Below are positions 1 through 6,479 of a stretch of 6,479 nucleotides of DNA, piece after piece. The translations under genes were made by a program, and so were the position numbers. How positions within the stretch are numbered: position 1 is the stretch's first letter; each line of letters starts with the position of its first letter. Source of the stretch: Planctomycetota bacterium (GTDB lineage: Bacteria > Planctomycetota > Phycisphaerae > WQYP01); NCBI GenBank assembly GCA_021805585.1, contig JAJZEY010000553.1, forward strand, positions 1-6,479, written 5' to 3'. The notes beneath the pieces were generated by a model. The model ran no database searches. It was not told the origin of the DNA and was given only the letters and a program-made list of their open reading frames with translations.

Positions 1-639
1 GCAATTATGGACCGGGATTCAACCGCATTGCAATTTTATCTGCTGCTGGCGCTGCCGGCACTGCTGTGGCGATGGGGAATCTGTTCGCTGCTACAATCGC
101 GGGTTTTTGCGGACCTTTCCGGAACAAAGCCCCCGCCGATGCGCAAAAAGATCGCCTTTATACTCGTTATCCGCACGGCGCTGGCACCGCTGGCATTCTG
201 GGGAATTTTCTTTTTTGTTATTCCATCTCTTCTGGCCATTGCCGCGGGCACCATGGTCACCCCCCTGCTGCTTGATGCGCCCAATACCGGCTGGATTCAA
301 GTGAAAAAGCTGATGCGGTACAGCGTGGTGTCCACCCGCGCCATTCTTCTGGCCGCACTGCTGCTGGTTATATTTCTGGTTGCCTCATCCATGGTCTACG
401 GCGTGCTGGCTGTTGTCGGAACTTTTGTGCTGCCCTCATTACTGGGAATTGCAGACCCGCGAATTGGAGTGATTCTCAACAGCGGGACCCTGAATCTGGG
501 GCTGGACTTTTTCACCCTGCTGGCACTGGACCTGTTGTGGTGCGTGGCCGGAGTCATTCTGTTTCTTGAACTTGACGCCCGGCGAACCGGCGCGGACCTC
601 CGCAGCCGCCTGCAATCCATGCTGGAGGCACCGCGATGA
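1..639 (+). CDS. Polytopic membrane protein, GPDPase/YciC membrane-domain-like (5' end probably outside window)
   Basis: This is a very hydrophobic protein with no catalytic motif. Counting from the ATG at base 7 (210 residues), hydrophobic stretches lie at about 8-29, 49-90 (long enough for two passes), 112-148 and 164-190. The pattern 'FFFVIPSLLAIAAG...' followed by a polar stretch and 'LMRYS', and the C-terminal 'LELDARRTGADLRSRL', resemble membrane proteins of the glycerophosphodiester phosphodiesterase membrane-domain/YciC type, which often sit beside DUF4129 genes. The frame is open back to base 1, and no ribosome binding site can be judged from six upstream bases. Related proteins carry an additional N-terminal membrane segment, so the ATG at 7 may be internal. 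The gene ends in an ATGA overlap with the DUF4129 gene, so the two are co-translated. The likely role is a membrane partner of the MoxR operon. Family assignment is inference from pattern; the membrane nature is certain. Confidence 0.7.
   Translation, partial: AIMDRDSTALQFYLLLALPALLWRWGICSLLQSRVFADLSGTKPPPMRKKIAFILVIRTALAPLAFWGIFFFVIPSLLAIAAGTMVTPLLLDAPNTGWIQVKKLMRYSVVSTRAILLAALLLVIFLVASSMVYGVLAVVGTFVLPSLLGIADPRIGVILNSGTLNLGLDFFTLLALDLLWCVAGVILFLELDARRTGADLRSRLQSMLEAPR
624..628 (+). promoter_or_regulatory. Ribosome binding site for DUF4129 gene
   Basis: GGAGG lies seven bases before the ATG at 636, inside the last codons of the upstream membrane protein gene. Together with the ATGA stop/start overlap it supports the 636 start and translational coupling. 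Confidence 0.75.
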
Positions 640-1481
640 GGTTTTATGGACGAATCTTTGCTGTACGTCGGCGGGCGGTTCGGTTCGCCGGCGGCCTGCT
701 GCCGACTGCGGGTATAGTTGCCGATACCGCGGGCAGTGCGGTTGCCGACGGGGTTGCCAATGTTCATGGCGGTCGCGCTCACCCGCACCAGATACTGCGC
801 CAAGTATTAAAAAATCCGCTGTTTCACCAGTGGCAGTTGAAAACTTACCACCGCGCACCGAAATCCGCGCTGGATTCCTATTTTGCCAAAGTGCTGCGAA
901 CGCTCCGCCATCTGCTGGACAAAATGTGGAATTGGCATTCACACAACCATTTCAAGCATTCCGTTGTATCTCCCGCAGGAACCTCCGCCTTTCCATATCT
1001 GCTGGGCATTTTAGGGAAGGTCCTGATTATTCTGGCGGTGATCGCGGCAATTTTTCTTCTGATAAATCTGCTGGTTAACCGCAATAAAAACAGTGCCCCG
1101 CCAGAACCACCCGTCGACCGCCGGGATATTTCCGAAGCCCTGCAAGAAGGTGACGCTCTGGCACTGGAAAGTGATCAGTGGCTGAACAAAGCTCGTGAAT
1201 TTGAATCCAGTGGTGAATTTCGGCTTATGTATCGGGCGCTTTATCTGGCCCTGCTGGCGGGCCTGCATGAAAAAGGAAAAATTCGCTTCCGGCGTACCGC
1301 CACGAATAACACGCTTGTACGCGGGTTTATCGGCAATTCGTCTGACCGGACCATTTTTGGAAGCCTGACCGACCGTTTTGATCATGTCTGGTACGGCTGG
1401 AAGGTTTATCCAGCGCAAACAACCGCCGACCTCAAGTCCGCCATGGCCACGCTGCTTGCCGGGGAGAATCGCCATGCGTAA
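636..1481 (+). CDS. DUF4129 domain-containing membrane protein
   Basis: The protein has 281 residues. Residues 1-45 are arginine-rich and then small and hydrophobic (VRRRAVRF, then GGLLPTAGIVA), which could be a poor or Tat-like signal peptide. Residues about 50-95 contain 'QILRQVLKNPLFHQW', like the 'vL..peF' segment that precedes the membrane helix in this family. One clear membrane helix follows at about 121-147. The C-terminal DUF4129 domain (about 180-278) shows the family pattern: W182 and the helix 'NKAREFESSGEFRLMYRALYLALLAGL', then 'T..NTLVRGF', and the hallmark W252-Y253-G254. If the N-terminus is exported, DUF4129 faces the cytoplasm, where MoxR and DUF58 act. The molecular function of DUF4129 is not established; its steady linkage to MoxR, DUF58 and DUF4350 genes is. 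The start is fixed by GGAGG and the ATGA overlap; the 3' end overlaps the next gene by eight bases. Confidence 0.88.
   Translation: MRFYGRIFAVRRRAVRFAGGLLPTAGIVADTAGSAVADGVANVHGGRAHPHQILRQVLKNPLFHQWQLKTYHRAPKSALDSYFAKVLRTLRHLLDKMWNWHSHNHFKHSVVSPAGTSAFPYLLGILGKVLIILAVIAAIFLLINLLVNRNKNSAPPEPPVDRRDISEALQEGDALALESDQWLNKAREFESSGEFRLMYRALYLALLAGLHEKGKIRFRRTATNNTLVRGFIGNSSDRTIFGSLTDRFDHVWYGWKVYPAQTTADLKSAMATLLAGENRHA
1461..1466 (+). promoter_or_regulatory. Ribosome binding site for DUF4350 gene
   Basis: GGGGAG lies seven bases before the ATG at 1474. It selects this start over the in-frame ATG at 1378, which lies deep inside the DUF4129 coding region and would place 32 unlikely residues before the membrane anchor. 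Confidence 0.75.
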
Positions 1482-2913
1482 GGTTATGCCGGCCGCCCTG
1501 GGTATCGCATTTATCCTGATGGCCTTCTGCTTTTTGATAAACGAGGCCTACAGCACCGCACGGGGCGGCGCGCAGTTGCCGCTGGGGTCGGCAATGCGAT
1601 ATGACCCGTATGGATCCGCCGCATTGTACCGCACACTTTTGCGGATGCGCCATCCGGTGAGCCTATTGAACCATCCGATTCTTGACCGCACAGACAAAGG
1701 CGTTCTTCTGGTGGTGGTACCGCCCGGCGGCGGACGCGCGGCGACCGAGAATTACAGTGTTTCTTCCGGGTATAATCCGCCGCTGCTGAAATGGATTCGA
1801 GCCGGCAATACATTTCTGGAATTCAGCCAGAACCAGACACGCATCATGGGTCATTTTGGTGTCACCGGACAGCGAGGCATTCCGCATTTTGGAAAAATCA
1901 CGCGCAAGGCTGGAAAGGCGAAGGACGACAAACACAAATCGAAACGAAAAAAGCAATGGAAGATTATTCATGAAATGCGGATGAATTTGGGGCAGGTAAA
2001 AAGTTCGCGCGGACCATGGTACTCAATTCTTTCCGCCGGGAAAAATCCAAATAAGCTTAAACCGTGGCTCACACGCTGCCTCTGGACTTCTTCGGAAAAG
2101 ACCCGAACGCCGAGTACGGTCACACGGGGGCGGCACCAGCCGCACAACGGGAGGCATGCACTTGTAATGCTGGGACCGCGGCCATTTCTTATAGGTCACG
2201 TGGCAAAGTCAAACCGTCGCAGATGGCATATTCTGGCTGTGGAGAATACAAAGCCTGTCGCCATAGAACAAAAATATGGCCTGGGCCGAATTATTTTCGT
2301 CGCCTCGCCATGGCCAGTCTATAATGCGGGGATCACACAGGCGGATAATCTGAATTTTATACTGGCGATGGTGGGAAAAAAGCCGGTCATATTTGATGAA
2401 TGGCAACTGGGCTTGGGAAAGAGCGAATCGGTCATTGGCGCACTTGCTTCCAACGGACTGATGCCGTGCCTGCTGCAACTGATCTTGCTGCTTCTCCTGT
2501 ACACATGGAGCCGTGGCGGTTATCCGATTCAACGCGGCAATCCCGCAACCGAACGCACCGACACCATTTCCGACCAGATTATGTCCCTTGGACACCTCTA
2601 CGCACGGTCACTTAGCGCTGCGGAAATAAGGCAGCGGATTCATCGGGAAATTATTGCTCGACTCTCCGCGGCCATCGGGTGCCGACAAGAGGAACTGCCA
2701 CAGCGCGTCAGGGGACTTCCTTCCAACCTTGCGGTTCAAGTCCAGCACCTGCTGAATAATGGACAGAACAAGGATAATTCCATGGTTCAGACATCCCAAA
2801 AGAACCGGAATGTGAAGCAACGATTGGCGGATACCCGCCGACTTATTGAAATGCTTGCCCAATTGTCTTCTTTATGCGAGGAGCTTAAACGTGTCCGATA
2901 TTCAAAATCCTGA
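1474..2913 (+). CDS. DUF4350 domain-containing membrane protein
   Basis: The protein has 479 residues from the ATG at 1474. The layout is an N-terminal membrane anchor (about 5-24), an extracytoplasmic domain, a second membrane helix (about 330-347, 'LMPCLLQLILLLLLYTW') and a cytoplasmic tail of about 130 residues. The DUF4350 region is recognised by 'MRYDPYGSAALYRTLLRM' near residues 39-56, the strand 'GVLLVVVPP', and the later block 'QKYGLGRIIFVASPWPVYN' (about 266-284) followed by 'ADNLNFILAMVG', typical of these GATase-like folds. No catalytic triad is evident, so a binding or structural role is more likely than enzymatic activity. Residues 141-163 form an unusual Lys/Arg-rich insert (12 of 23 basic). 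The gene overlaps DUF4129 by eight bases and the MoxR gene by 23. Function is unknown; the operon context links it to MoxR. Confidence 0.85.
   Translation: MRKVMPAALGIAFILMAFCFLINEAYSTARGGAQLPLGSAMRYDPYGSAALYRTLLRMRHPVSLLNHPILDRTDKGVLLVVVPPGGGRAATENYSVSSGYNPPLLKWIRAGNTFLEFSQNQTRIMGHFGVTGQRGIPHFGKITRKAGKAKDDKHKSKRKKQWKIIHEMRMNLGQVKSSRGPWYSILSAGKNPNKLKPWLTRCLWTSSEKTRTPSTVTRGRHQPHNGRHALVMLGPRPFLIGHVAKSNRRRWHILAVENTKPVAIEQKYGLGRIIFVASPWPVYNAGITQADNLNFILAMVGKKPVIFDEWQLGLGKSESVIGALASNGLMPCLLQLILLLLLYTWSRGGYPIQRGNPATERTDTISDQIMSLGHLYARSLSAAEIRQRIHREIIARLSAAIGCRQEELPQRVRGLPSNLAVQVQHLLNNGQNKDNSMVQTSQKNRNVKQRLADTRRLIEMLAQLSSLCEELKRVRYSKS
2878..2883 (+). promoter_or_regulatory. Ribosome binding site for MoxR GTG start
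   Basis: GAGGAG sits seven bases before the GTG at 2891, inside the DUF4350 coding region. It favours the GTG start over the in-frame ATG at 2846, which would add 15 residues with no family counterpart. Confidence 0.7.
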
Positions 2914-3865
2914 ACTGCTTTGGGCCATTGAAACGCTTGCGGGCGTGCGGGCGCAGATTTCCGCCGTTGTCCGCGGCCAGGAACACGCACTGGATTCCAT
3001 GCTCACGGCACTGCTCGCCGGCGGCCATGCACTGCTGGAAGGCGTTCCGGGAACAGCGAAAACTCTGGCGGTTCGCACCATGGCGCTAACACTGGCCTGC
3101 CGGACAAAGCGCATCGCTTTTACGCCGGACCTGATGCCATCCGACATTACCGGCACCACCATCCTGACTCCGGGAGATCGCGATTTTCATCTCCACCAGG
3201 GGCCGGTGTTTACCGACCTTCTGCTGGCCGATGAAATAAACCGTGCACCGGCGAAAACCCAGTCGTCGCTGTTGGAGGCTATGGCTGAAAAACATGTCAC
3301 CATAGACGGCACGCGCCATTTGCTCTCGCCGGTCTTCACCGTATTTGCCACACAAAATCCGGTGGAATTTGAGGGAACCTATCCTCTGCCCGAAGCCCAG
3401 CAGGACCGCTTTCTATTAAAGATCACGCTGGACTACCCCGCCGAGGAAGCCGAAACCTTCATTCTGCAGCGCGCTCATGCCGGACAACCGCTGGATAATC
3501 TGGACCTGGCAAACCTGAAACCACTGCTGGACGTAAACGGCTTATTGCGGGCGCAGGCCGCCTTGGCGCTGGTACGGGTAGATGCGCCGGTTATTAAATA
3601 TATCCTGGACATTGTACGCGCCACCCGCAAGCATGAGGCTATTCTGCTGGGTGGCGGCCCACGGGCCTCCATCGCGCTGCTTTTATGCGCCAAGGCCTGG
3701 GCGATGATGCATGGCCGGGATTTCGCCTCACCGGATGATGTCGCTCGGCTGGCCGAAGCGGTGCTGGGGCATCGGCTTACGCTATCAGCCGATGCGGAGG
3801 TCGCCGGTGCAAGCAAATCAGAAGTGCTGGCCCGAATTCTTGAAACCATTGAGGTGCCGCGATGA
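2891..3865 (+). CDS. MoxR family AAA+ ATPase
   Basis: The protein has 324 residues from a GTG start, the usual length for MoxR ATPases, and is cytoplasmic. Motifs in order: Walker A GVPGTAKT (51-58, with the MoxR-type Ala before Lys), the conserved 'FTPDLMPSDITG' (77-88), Walker B LLLADEIN (110-117) with 'RAPAKTQSSLLEAMAE', sensor 1 'ATQNPVEFEGTYPLPEAQQDRF' (N156, with R173 as the likely arginine finger), and sensor 2 GGGPRAS (254-260, R258). The C-terminal helical lid carries 'DFASPDDVARLAEAVLGHRL'. MoxR ATPases form ring oligomers and act as chaperone-like remodellers that help assemble or activate partner proteins, often ones with a von Willebrand A domain. The DUF58 gene directly downstream is the expected partner. 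The gene overlaps DUF4350 by 23 bases and DUF58 by four. All ATPase residues are intact, so it should be active; the client is unknown. Confidence 0.95.
   Translation: MSDIQNPELLWAIETLAGVRAQISAVVRGQEHALDSMLTALLAGGHALLEGVPGTAKTLAVRTMALTLACRTKRIAFTPDLMPSDITGTTILTPGDRDFHLHQGPVFTDLLLADEINRAPAKTQSSLLEAMAEKHVTIDGTRHLLSPVFTVFATQNPVEFEGTYPLPEAQQDRFLLKITLDYPAEEAETFILQRAHAGQPLDNLDLANLKPLLDVNGLLRAQAALALVRVDAPVIKYILDIVRATRKHEAILLGGGPRASIALLLCAKAWAMMHGRDFASPDDVARLAEAVLGHRLTLSADAEVAGASKSEVLARILETIEVPR
3851..3856 (+). promoter_or_regulatory. Ribosome binding site for DUF58 gene
   Basis: GAGGTG precedes two possible ATG starts, at 3862 and 3865. The GAGG core is seven bases from 3862, the same spacing as in the almost identical junction at 625-639, which favours 3862. 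Confidence 0.6.
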
Positions 3866-5223
3866 TGCTGCCCGGACGCATGGCAATGTGGCTGGCGGCC
3901 GGCGTGAGTCTGCTGCTGCTGGCAACGGCACTTGTGACCCATTCCGCCGCCGGGAAATGGCTGCTGCTGATCGCCGTGGCGATCGACGTGCTGCTGGCCT
4001 TAGCCATGACGCTGGACGGGCTTTTATTGCGACGGACGCACATTGTCGTAAGCCCGCAATTTCCAAAGCGTGGCGAGGCGGGTCGCGAAATTCAAATTGT
4101 CTGGTGCATTGAAAACCGCAGCAACGGCCCGGTTTACGTTACACTTGAATTCGCCGATCAGTCGGATGGGTTGTCCGCAATATCACCGGACCGAGCGGCC
4201 GAGCGTCTGCTACCTTCGTCGGGCCAATGGTTACTCCAACCGCGGCAGGCAATTCAGGCGGCATTCCATATGATGCCCGCGGACCGCGGCCTGTTACACT
4301 TGCCAAGGCCGGTTCTGACCAAAGCCCATCCGTGGCGACTGGCGCAATTTCGGATTGCCGGCCCCAAGCCGCCACCCATTACCATTTATCCGAGTATCGC
4401 CCCCATCCGACGGTATGAAGCACTGCGCCGCAACCGGGCGCTGAATCAGATCGGCATGCACCAGCGGCGGCTGGTTGGATCCGGCCGGGAATTTGAACAA
4501 CTGCGGGATTATCTGCCGGATGACGAATTTCGCGATATAAACTGGAAAGCCTCGGCGCATCACCGTAAATTAATTACCAATGTCTTTCAGATGGAGCGCA
4601 GCCAGGATGTGCTGCTTTGCCTGGACGCCGCCCGCATGATGGCCATGCCGGTATCCGAACGCACCGCACTGGATTTTGCGATTGATGCCGCCATTCTGCT
4701 GGCCTATACGGTGGCCCGCCAGGGAGACCGGGTGGGTCTGGCGGTATTTCGTGATCAGATGGAAACCTTCATCAAGCCCGCCGGTTCAACCCGCGCCGTA
4801 TCGCGCGTCATAAAAGCGATGGTGGAGGTGCAGCCCAAAAATCTATTCCCATCTTATGCCGCGCTGGCCGAGGCTGTTCGCACCCGGCAGAATCGACGCG
4901 CCATGATCTTTTTGTTTACGGATATGAATGATCCGCAGTTAACCACCAATCTTTCGGAAATTGCCGGATCACTCCGGCGGCGACATCTGCTGACGGTCAT
5001 TTCCCTGCGCGATCCGCTGCTGAATCAGGCGGTCGGTTCTGCGCCGCGAACGGCCACGGAAATGTTTCAGGTGATGGCCGCCCGGCAGTTGTTACTGCAA
5101 CGCGATTCCCACAAAACGAAACTTAAACTGGCCGGTGCAGGTTTGCTGGAAAGCGATGCCGGCGGTCTGTCTATTGCGGTCATCAACCGCTATTTAACCA
5201 TTAAGGCCCGCCAACTCGCATAA
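3862..5223 (+). CDS. DUF58 domain-containing protein (vWA-like, MoxR partner)
   Basis: The protein has 453 residues. Two N-terminal membrane helices (about 8-26 and 32-50) are followed by a beta-rich region (about 58-165) and a cytoplasmic C-terminal part. The DUF58 hallmark occupies 206-232: 'GSGREFEQLRDYLPDDEFRDINWKAS', with 'R.L....F..ERSQDVLLCLDAARMM' after it. This last stretch is the first strand of a von Willebrand A-like fold. At 255-260 it reads DAARMM rather than the canonical DxSxS, so the metal-ion-dependent adhesion site is incomplete. Later strands 'DRVGLAVFRDQME' and 'RAMIFLFTDMND' fit the vWA fold. DUF58 genes are very commonly paired with MoxR, and the protein is a probable substrate or adaptor of the ATPase. 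The start is ATG 3862 (ATGA overlap with MoxR); ATG 3865 would remove a single residue. It is the last gene of the operon. Confidence 0.92.
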   Translation: MMLPGRMAMWLAAGVSLLLLATALVTHSAAGKWLLLIAVAIDVLLALAMTLDGLLLRRTHIVVSPQFPKRGEAGREIQIVWCIENRSNGPVYVTLEFADQSDGLSAISPDRAAERLLPSSGQWLLQPRQAIQAAFHMMPADRGLLHLPRPVLTKAHPWRLAQFRIAGPKPPPITIYPSIAPIRRYEALRRNRALNQIGMHQRRLVGSGREFEQLRDYLPDDEFRDINWKASAHHRKLITNVFQMERSQDVLLCLDAARMMAMPVSERTALDFAIDAAILLAYTVARQGDRVGLAVFRDQMETFIKPAGSTRAVSRVIKAMVEVQPKNLFPSYAALAEAVRTRQNRRAMIFLFTDMNDPQLTTNLSEIAGSLRRRHLLTVISLRDPLLNQAVGSAPRTATEMFQVMAARQLLLQRDSHKTKLKLAGAGLLESDAGGLSIAVINRYLTIKARQLA

Positions 5224-5224
5224 A

Positions 5225-5238
5225 CCGGCATTCGCCGG
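5225..5238. terminator. Small hairpin between convergent genes, possible weak terminator
   Basis: CCGGC (5225-5229) and GCCGG (5234-5238) pair around a four-base loop. No T run follows on the + strand. On the - strand only TTTA follows, so this would be at best a weak terminator for the aminopeptidase gene. It lies in the only intergenic gap of the window (5224-5270), in which I see no other signal. Confidence 0.3.
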
Positions 5239-5270
5239 CCCGCCAGACCCAATTGGCCCTCCGCCGTCCG

Positions 5271-6479
5271 CTATTCCGGCAGAGAACGCAGATATTCCAC
5301 CATCAGCCGCACGCCAAAACCGCTGGCATTGTCACCTGAAATGTATCGCTGCTCTTTCCGCGGATTGGCGGTGCCGGCAATATCCAGATGCGCCCAGGGA
5401 ATATTTTCCGGTACAAATTCATTCAGAAACATTCCGCCTTGAATCGGGTGAGCCTCGCGACCGCCGCTGTTGGTAAAGTCAGCGTGCGGACTTTCCAACA
5501 GTTTGGCATACCGCGGATGCAATGGAAGCCGCCAGAGCCATTCACCGGTCTTCTGCCCCGCAATAACCATTTCGGCGGCGATCTGGTCCTGATTGGTCAT
5601 AAGTCCGGCAAACACGCCGCCCAGCGCCGTCACCACGCCACCGGTCAGGGTGGCCATATCCGCAATCGCCCGCGGTTGGTATTTTTCACAGGCGTAGGCC
5701 AGCGCATCGGCGAGAATCATGCGGCCTTCGGCATCGGTATTTGTCACATCAACTGTTTTACCGTTGTACATTCGTATAATATCGCCAGGCCGATAGGCCG
5801 CGGCATCCACTGAATTTTCCGCCGTCGGAATGACCCCGATAACCCGCTGATTCAGCCCTATTCCCGCAACCGCCCGCATAATGCCCAGCACCGCCATGCC
5901 GCCGCATTTGTCATATTTCATGGCACCCATGTCCGCCGCCGGCTTTATTGATATTCCACCGGTATCAAACGTAACGGCCTTGCCCACAATCACAACCGGG
6001 CTTTGTCCCCGCCGCCCGACCGGCGGATTGTATTCAAGGAATATCATGGCTGGTGGCGTCTGGCTCCCCTGCCCGACCGCCAGCAGGCCCCCCATGCCAA
6101 GTCTCGCGGCGGCTTTGGCATCCAGCACTGTGCATCGCAAGCCGATTTGACGCGCTAAGCGCCGAGCTTCCGACACCAGCGTGGCCGGGTTAACCACATT
6201 CGCCGGCTGACACGCCATATGCCGTGCATAGTTGGTCGCGGCCGCAATCTGCACCTGACTGGCCACGGCAATTTCATTGGCGGAAGCAGGGGAAATCCGG
6301 GAAAGAATAACGCGAACGGTCTTGGCTGCAGAAACACCGGCCGTCTTCGCGGCCCCTTCCGACTTGTCCTCTCCGGATTTTCCGGATTTATACGCCTTGA
6401 ATGAAAAGCCGCCAAGCACCGCACCTTCGGCAAACGCCGGAGCCAAATCCGCCCAGCCCCCGGCACCCGTTTCGTTTAA
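5271..6479 (-). CDS. pepA: Leucyl aminopeptidase, peptidase M17 (5' truncated by window edge)
   Basis: This is a cytosolic two-metal exopeptidase that removes N-terminal residues, preferring leucine, from peptides. The frame is open to the right edge (402 residues visible), and the visible start 'ETGAGGWADLAPAFAEGAVLGGFSFKAYK' matches the end of the N-terminal domain, not a gene start. The TTG at 6446 is therefore unlikely to be the true start. The catalytic domain is complete. In E. coli PepA numbering the metal ligands K270 and D275 lie in 'VGKAVTFDTGG', D293 in 'MKYDKCGG', and D352 and E354 in the M17 signature NTDAEGR (5721-5741). Catalytic K282 ('ISIKP') and R356 are also present. The spacing K270-D275-K282-D293 is exact. 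Counting from K282, about 103 residues are missing, giving a total near 505, close to E. coli PepA (503). The stop is TAG at 5271. It is convergent with the MoxR operon and probably independent of it. Confidence 0.95.
   Translation of the reverse strand, partial: LNETGAGGWADLAPAFAEGAVLGGFSFKAYKSGKSGEDKSEGAAKTAGVSAAKTVRVILSRISPASANEIAVASQVQIAAATNYARHMACQPANVVNPATLVSEARRLARQIGLRCTVLDAKAAARLGMGGLLAVGQGSQTPPAMIFLEYNPPVGRRGQSPVVIVGKAVTFDTGGISIKPAADMGAMKYDKCGGMAVLGIMRAVAGIGLNQRVIGVIPTAENSVDAAAYRPGDIIRMYNGKTVDVTNTDAEGRMILADALAYACEKYQPRAIADMATLTGGVVTALGGVFAGLMTNQDQIAAEMVIAGQKTGEWLWRLPLHPRYAKLLESPHADFTNSGGREAHPIQGGMFLNEFVPENIPWAHLDIAGTANPRKEQRYISGDNASGFGVRLMVEYLRSLPE

Noticed and set aside
439..942. 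Long - strand open frame opposite the end of the first gene and the start of DUF4129
   Set aside because: The translation is low-complexity and Arg/Gln/Ser-rich, has no recognisable domain, and lies opposite well-supported genes; it is a shadow frame of GC-rich coding DNA.
1378..1473. Upstream in-frame ATG start for the DUF4350 gene
   Set aside because: It would overlap the conserved WYG region of DUF4129, and the extra residues precede a normal membrane anchor; ATG 1474 has a good Shine-Dalgarno sequence.
3475..3942. Long - strand open frame opposite MoxR
   Set aside because: It is Ser/Ala/Arg-rich with no motif and lies fully opposite conserved MoxR sequence.
5224..5270. Promoter, small RNA or attachment site in the intergenic gap
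   Set aside because: The gap is 47 bases between convergent stops, and holds only a small hairpin without a proper T run.
5388..5813. + strand open frame opposite the aminopeptidase
   Set aside because: It overlaps conserved M17 catalytic sequence including the NTDAEGR region, and has no domain or ribosome binding site that I can recognise.
6444..6446. TTG as the start of the aminopeptidase
   Set aside because: The frame stays open to the right edge with family-like residues (GAGGWADLAPAFAEG), and about 100 N-terminal residues of the M17 fold would be missing.

Overview
The window holds six protein-coding genes and almost no non-coding DNA. Five genes on the + strand (about 1-5223) form one tightly packed, overlapping cluster. 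It is followed by a 47-base gap and then a convergent gene on the - strand (5271 to the right edge). Both outer genes run off the window. I found no tRNA, rRNA, CRISPR array, insertion sequence or phage gene.

The + strand cluster reads: an integral membrane protein like the GPDPase/YciC membrane family (5' end probably outside the window), a DUF4129 protein, a DUF4350 protein, a MoxR-type AAA+ ATPase and a DUF58 protein. Every junction overlaps (4, 8, 23 and 4 bases), and each internal start has a purine-rich Shine-Dalgarno sequence inside the preceding gene. This points to one polycistronic, translationally coupled operon whose promoter lies left of the window. The set is the widespread but poorly understood MoxR/DUF58 gene neighbourhood. 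The family pattern suggests a cytoplasmic MoxR ATPase acting as a chaperone-like remodeller on DUF58 and the membrane-anchored DUF4129 and DUF4350 partners. The client is not visible here.

The - strand gene is a leucyl aminopeptidase (peptidase M17, PepA-like). All metal ligands and catalytic residues are present, but roughly the first 100 residues lie beyond the right edge. It is a housekeeping peptidase, probably unrelated in function to the operon.

The DNA is moderately GC-rich. The style of the operon (an orphan membrane protein before DUF4129, with the DUF4129-DUF4350-MoxR-DUF58 order) and the M17 variant with a KYDKCGG metal-site motif resemble Planctomycetota or related PVC-group bacteria. 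That is a recollection-based inference, not a computed placement. Nothing here is clearly a new system. The most interesting points are the compact MoxR operon, a lysine-rich insert in the DUF4350 protein, the non-canonical metal site of DUF58, and a nearly identical 15-base start/stop junction used twice.
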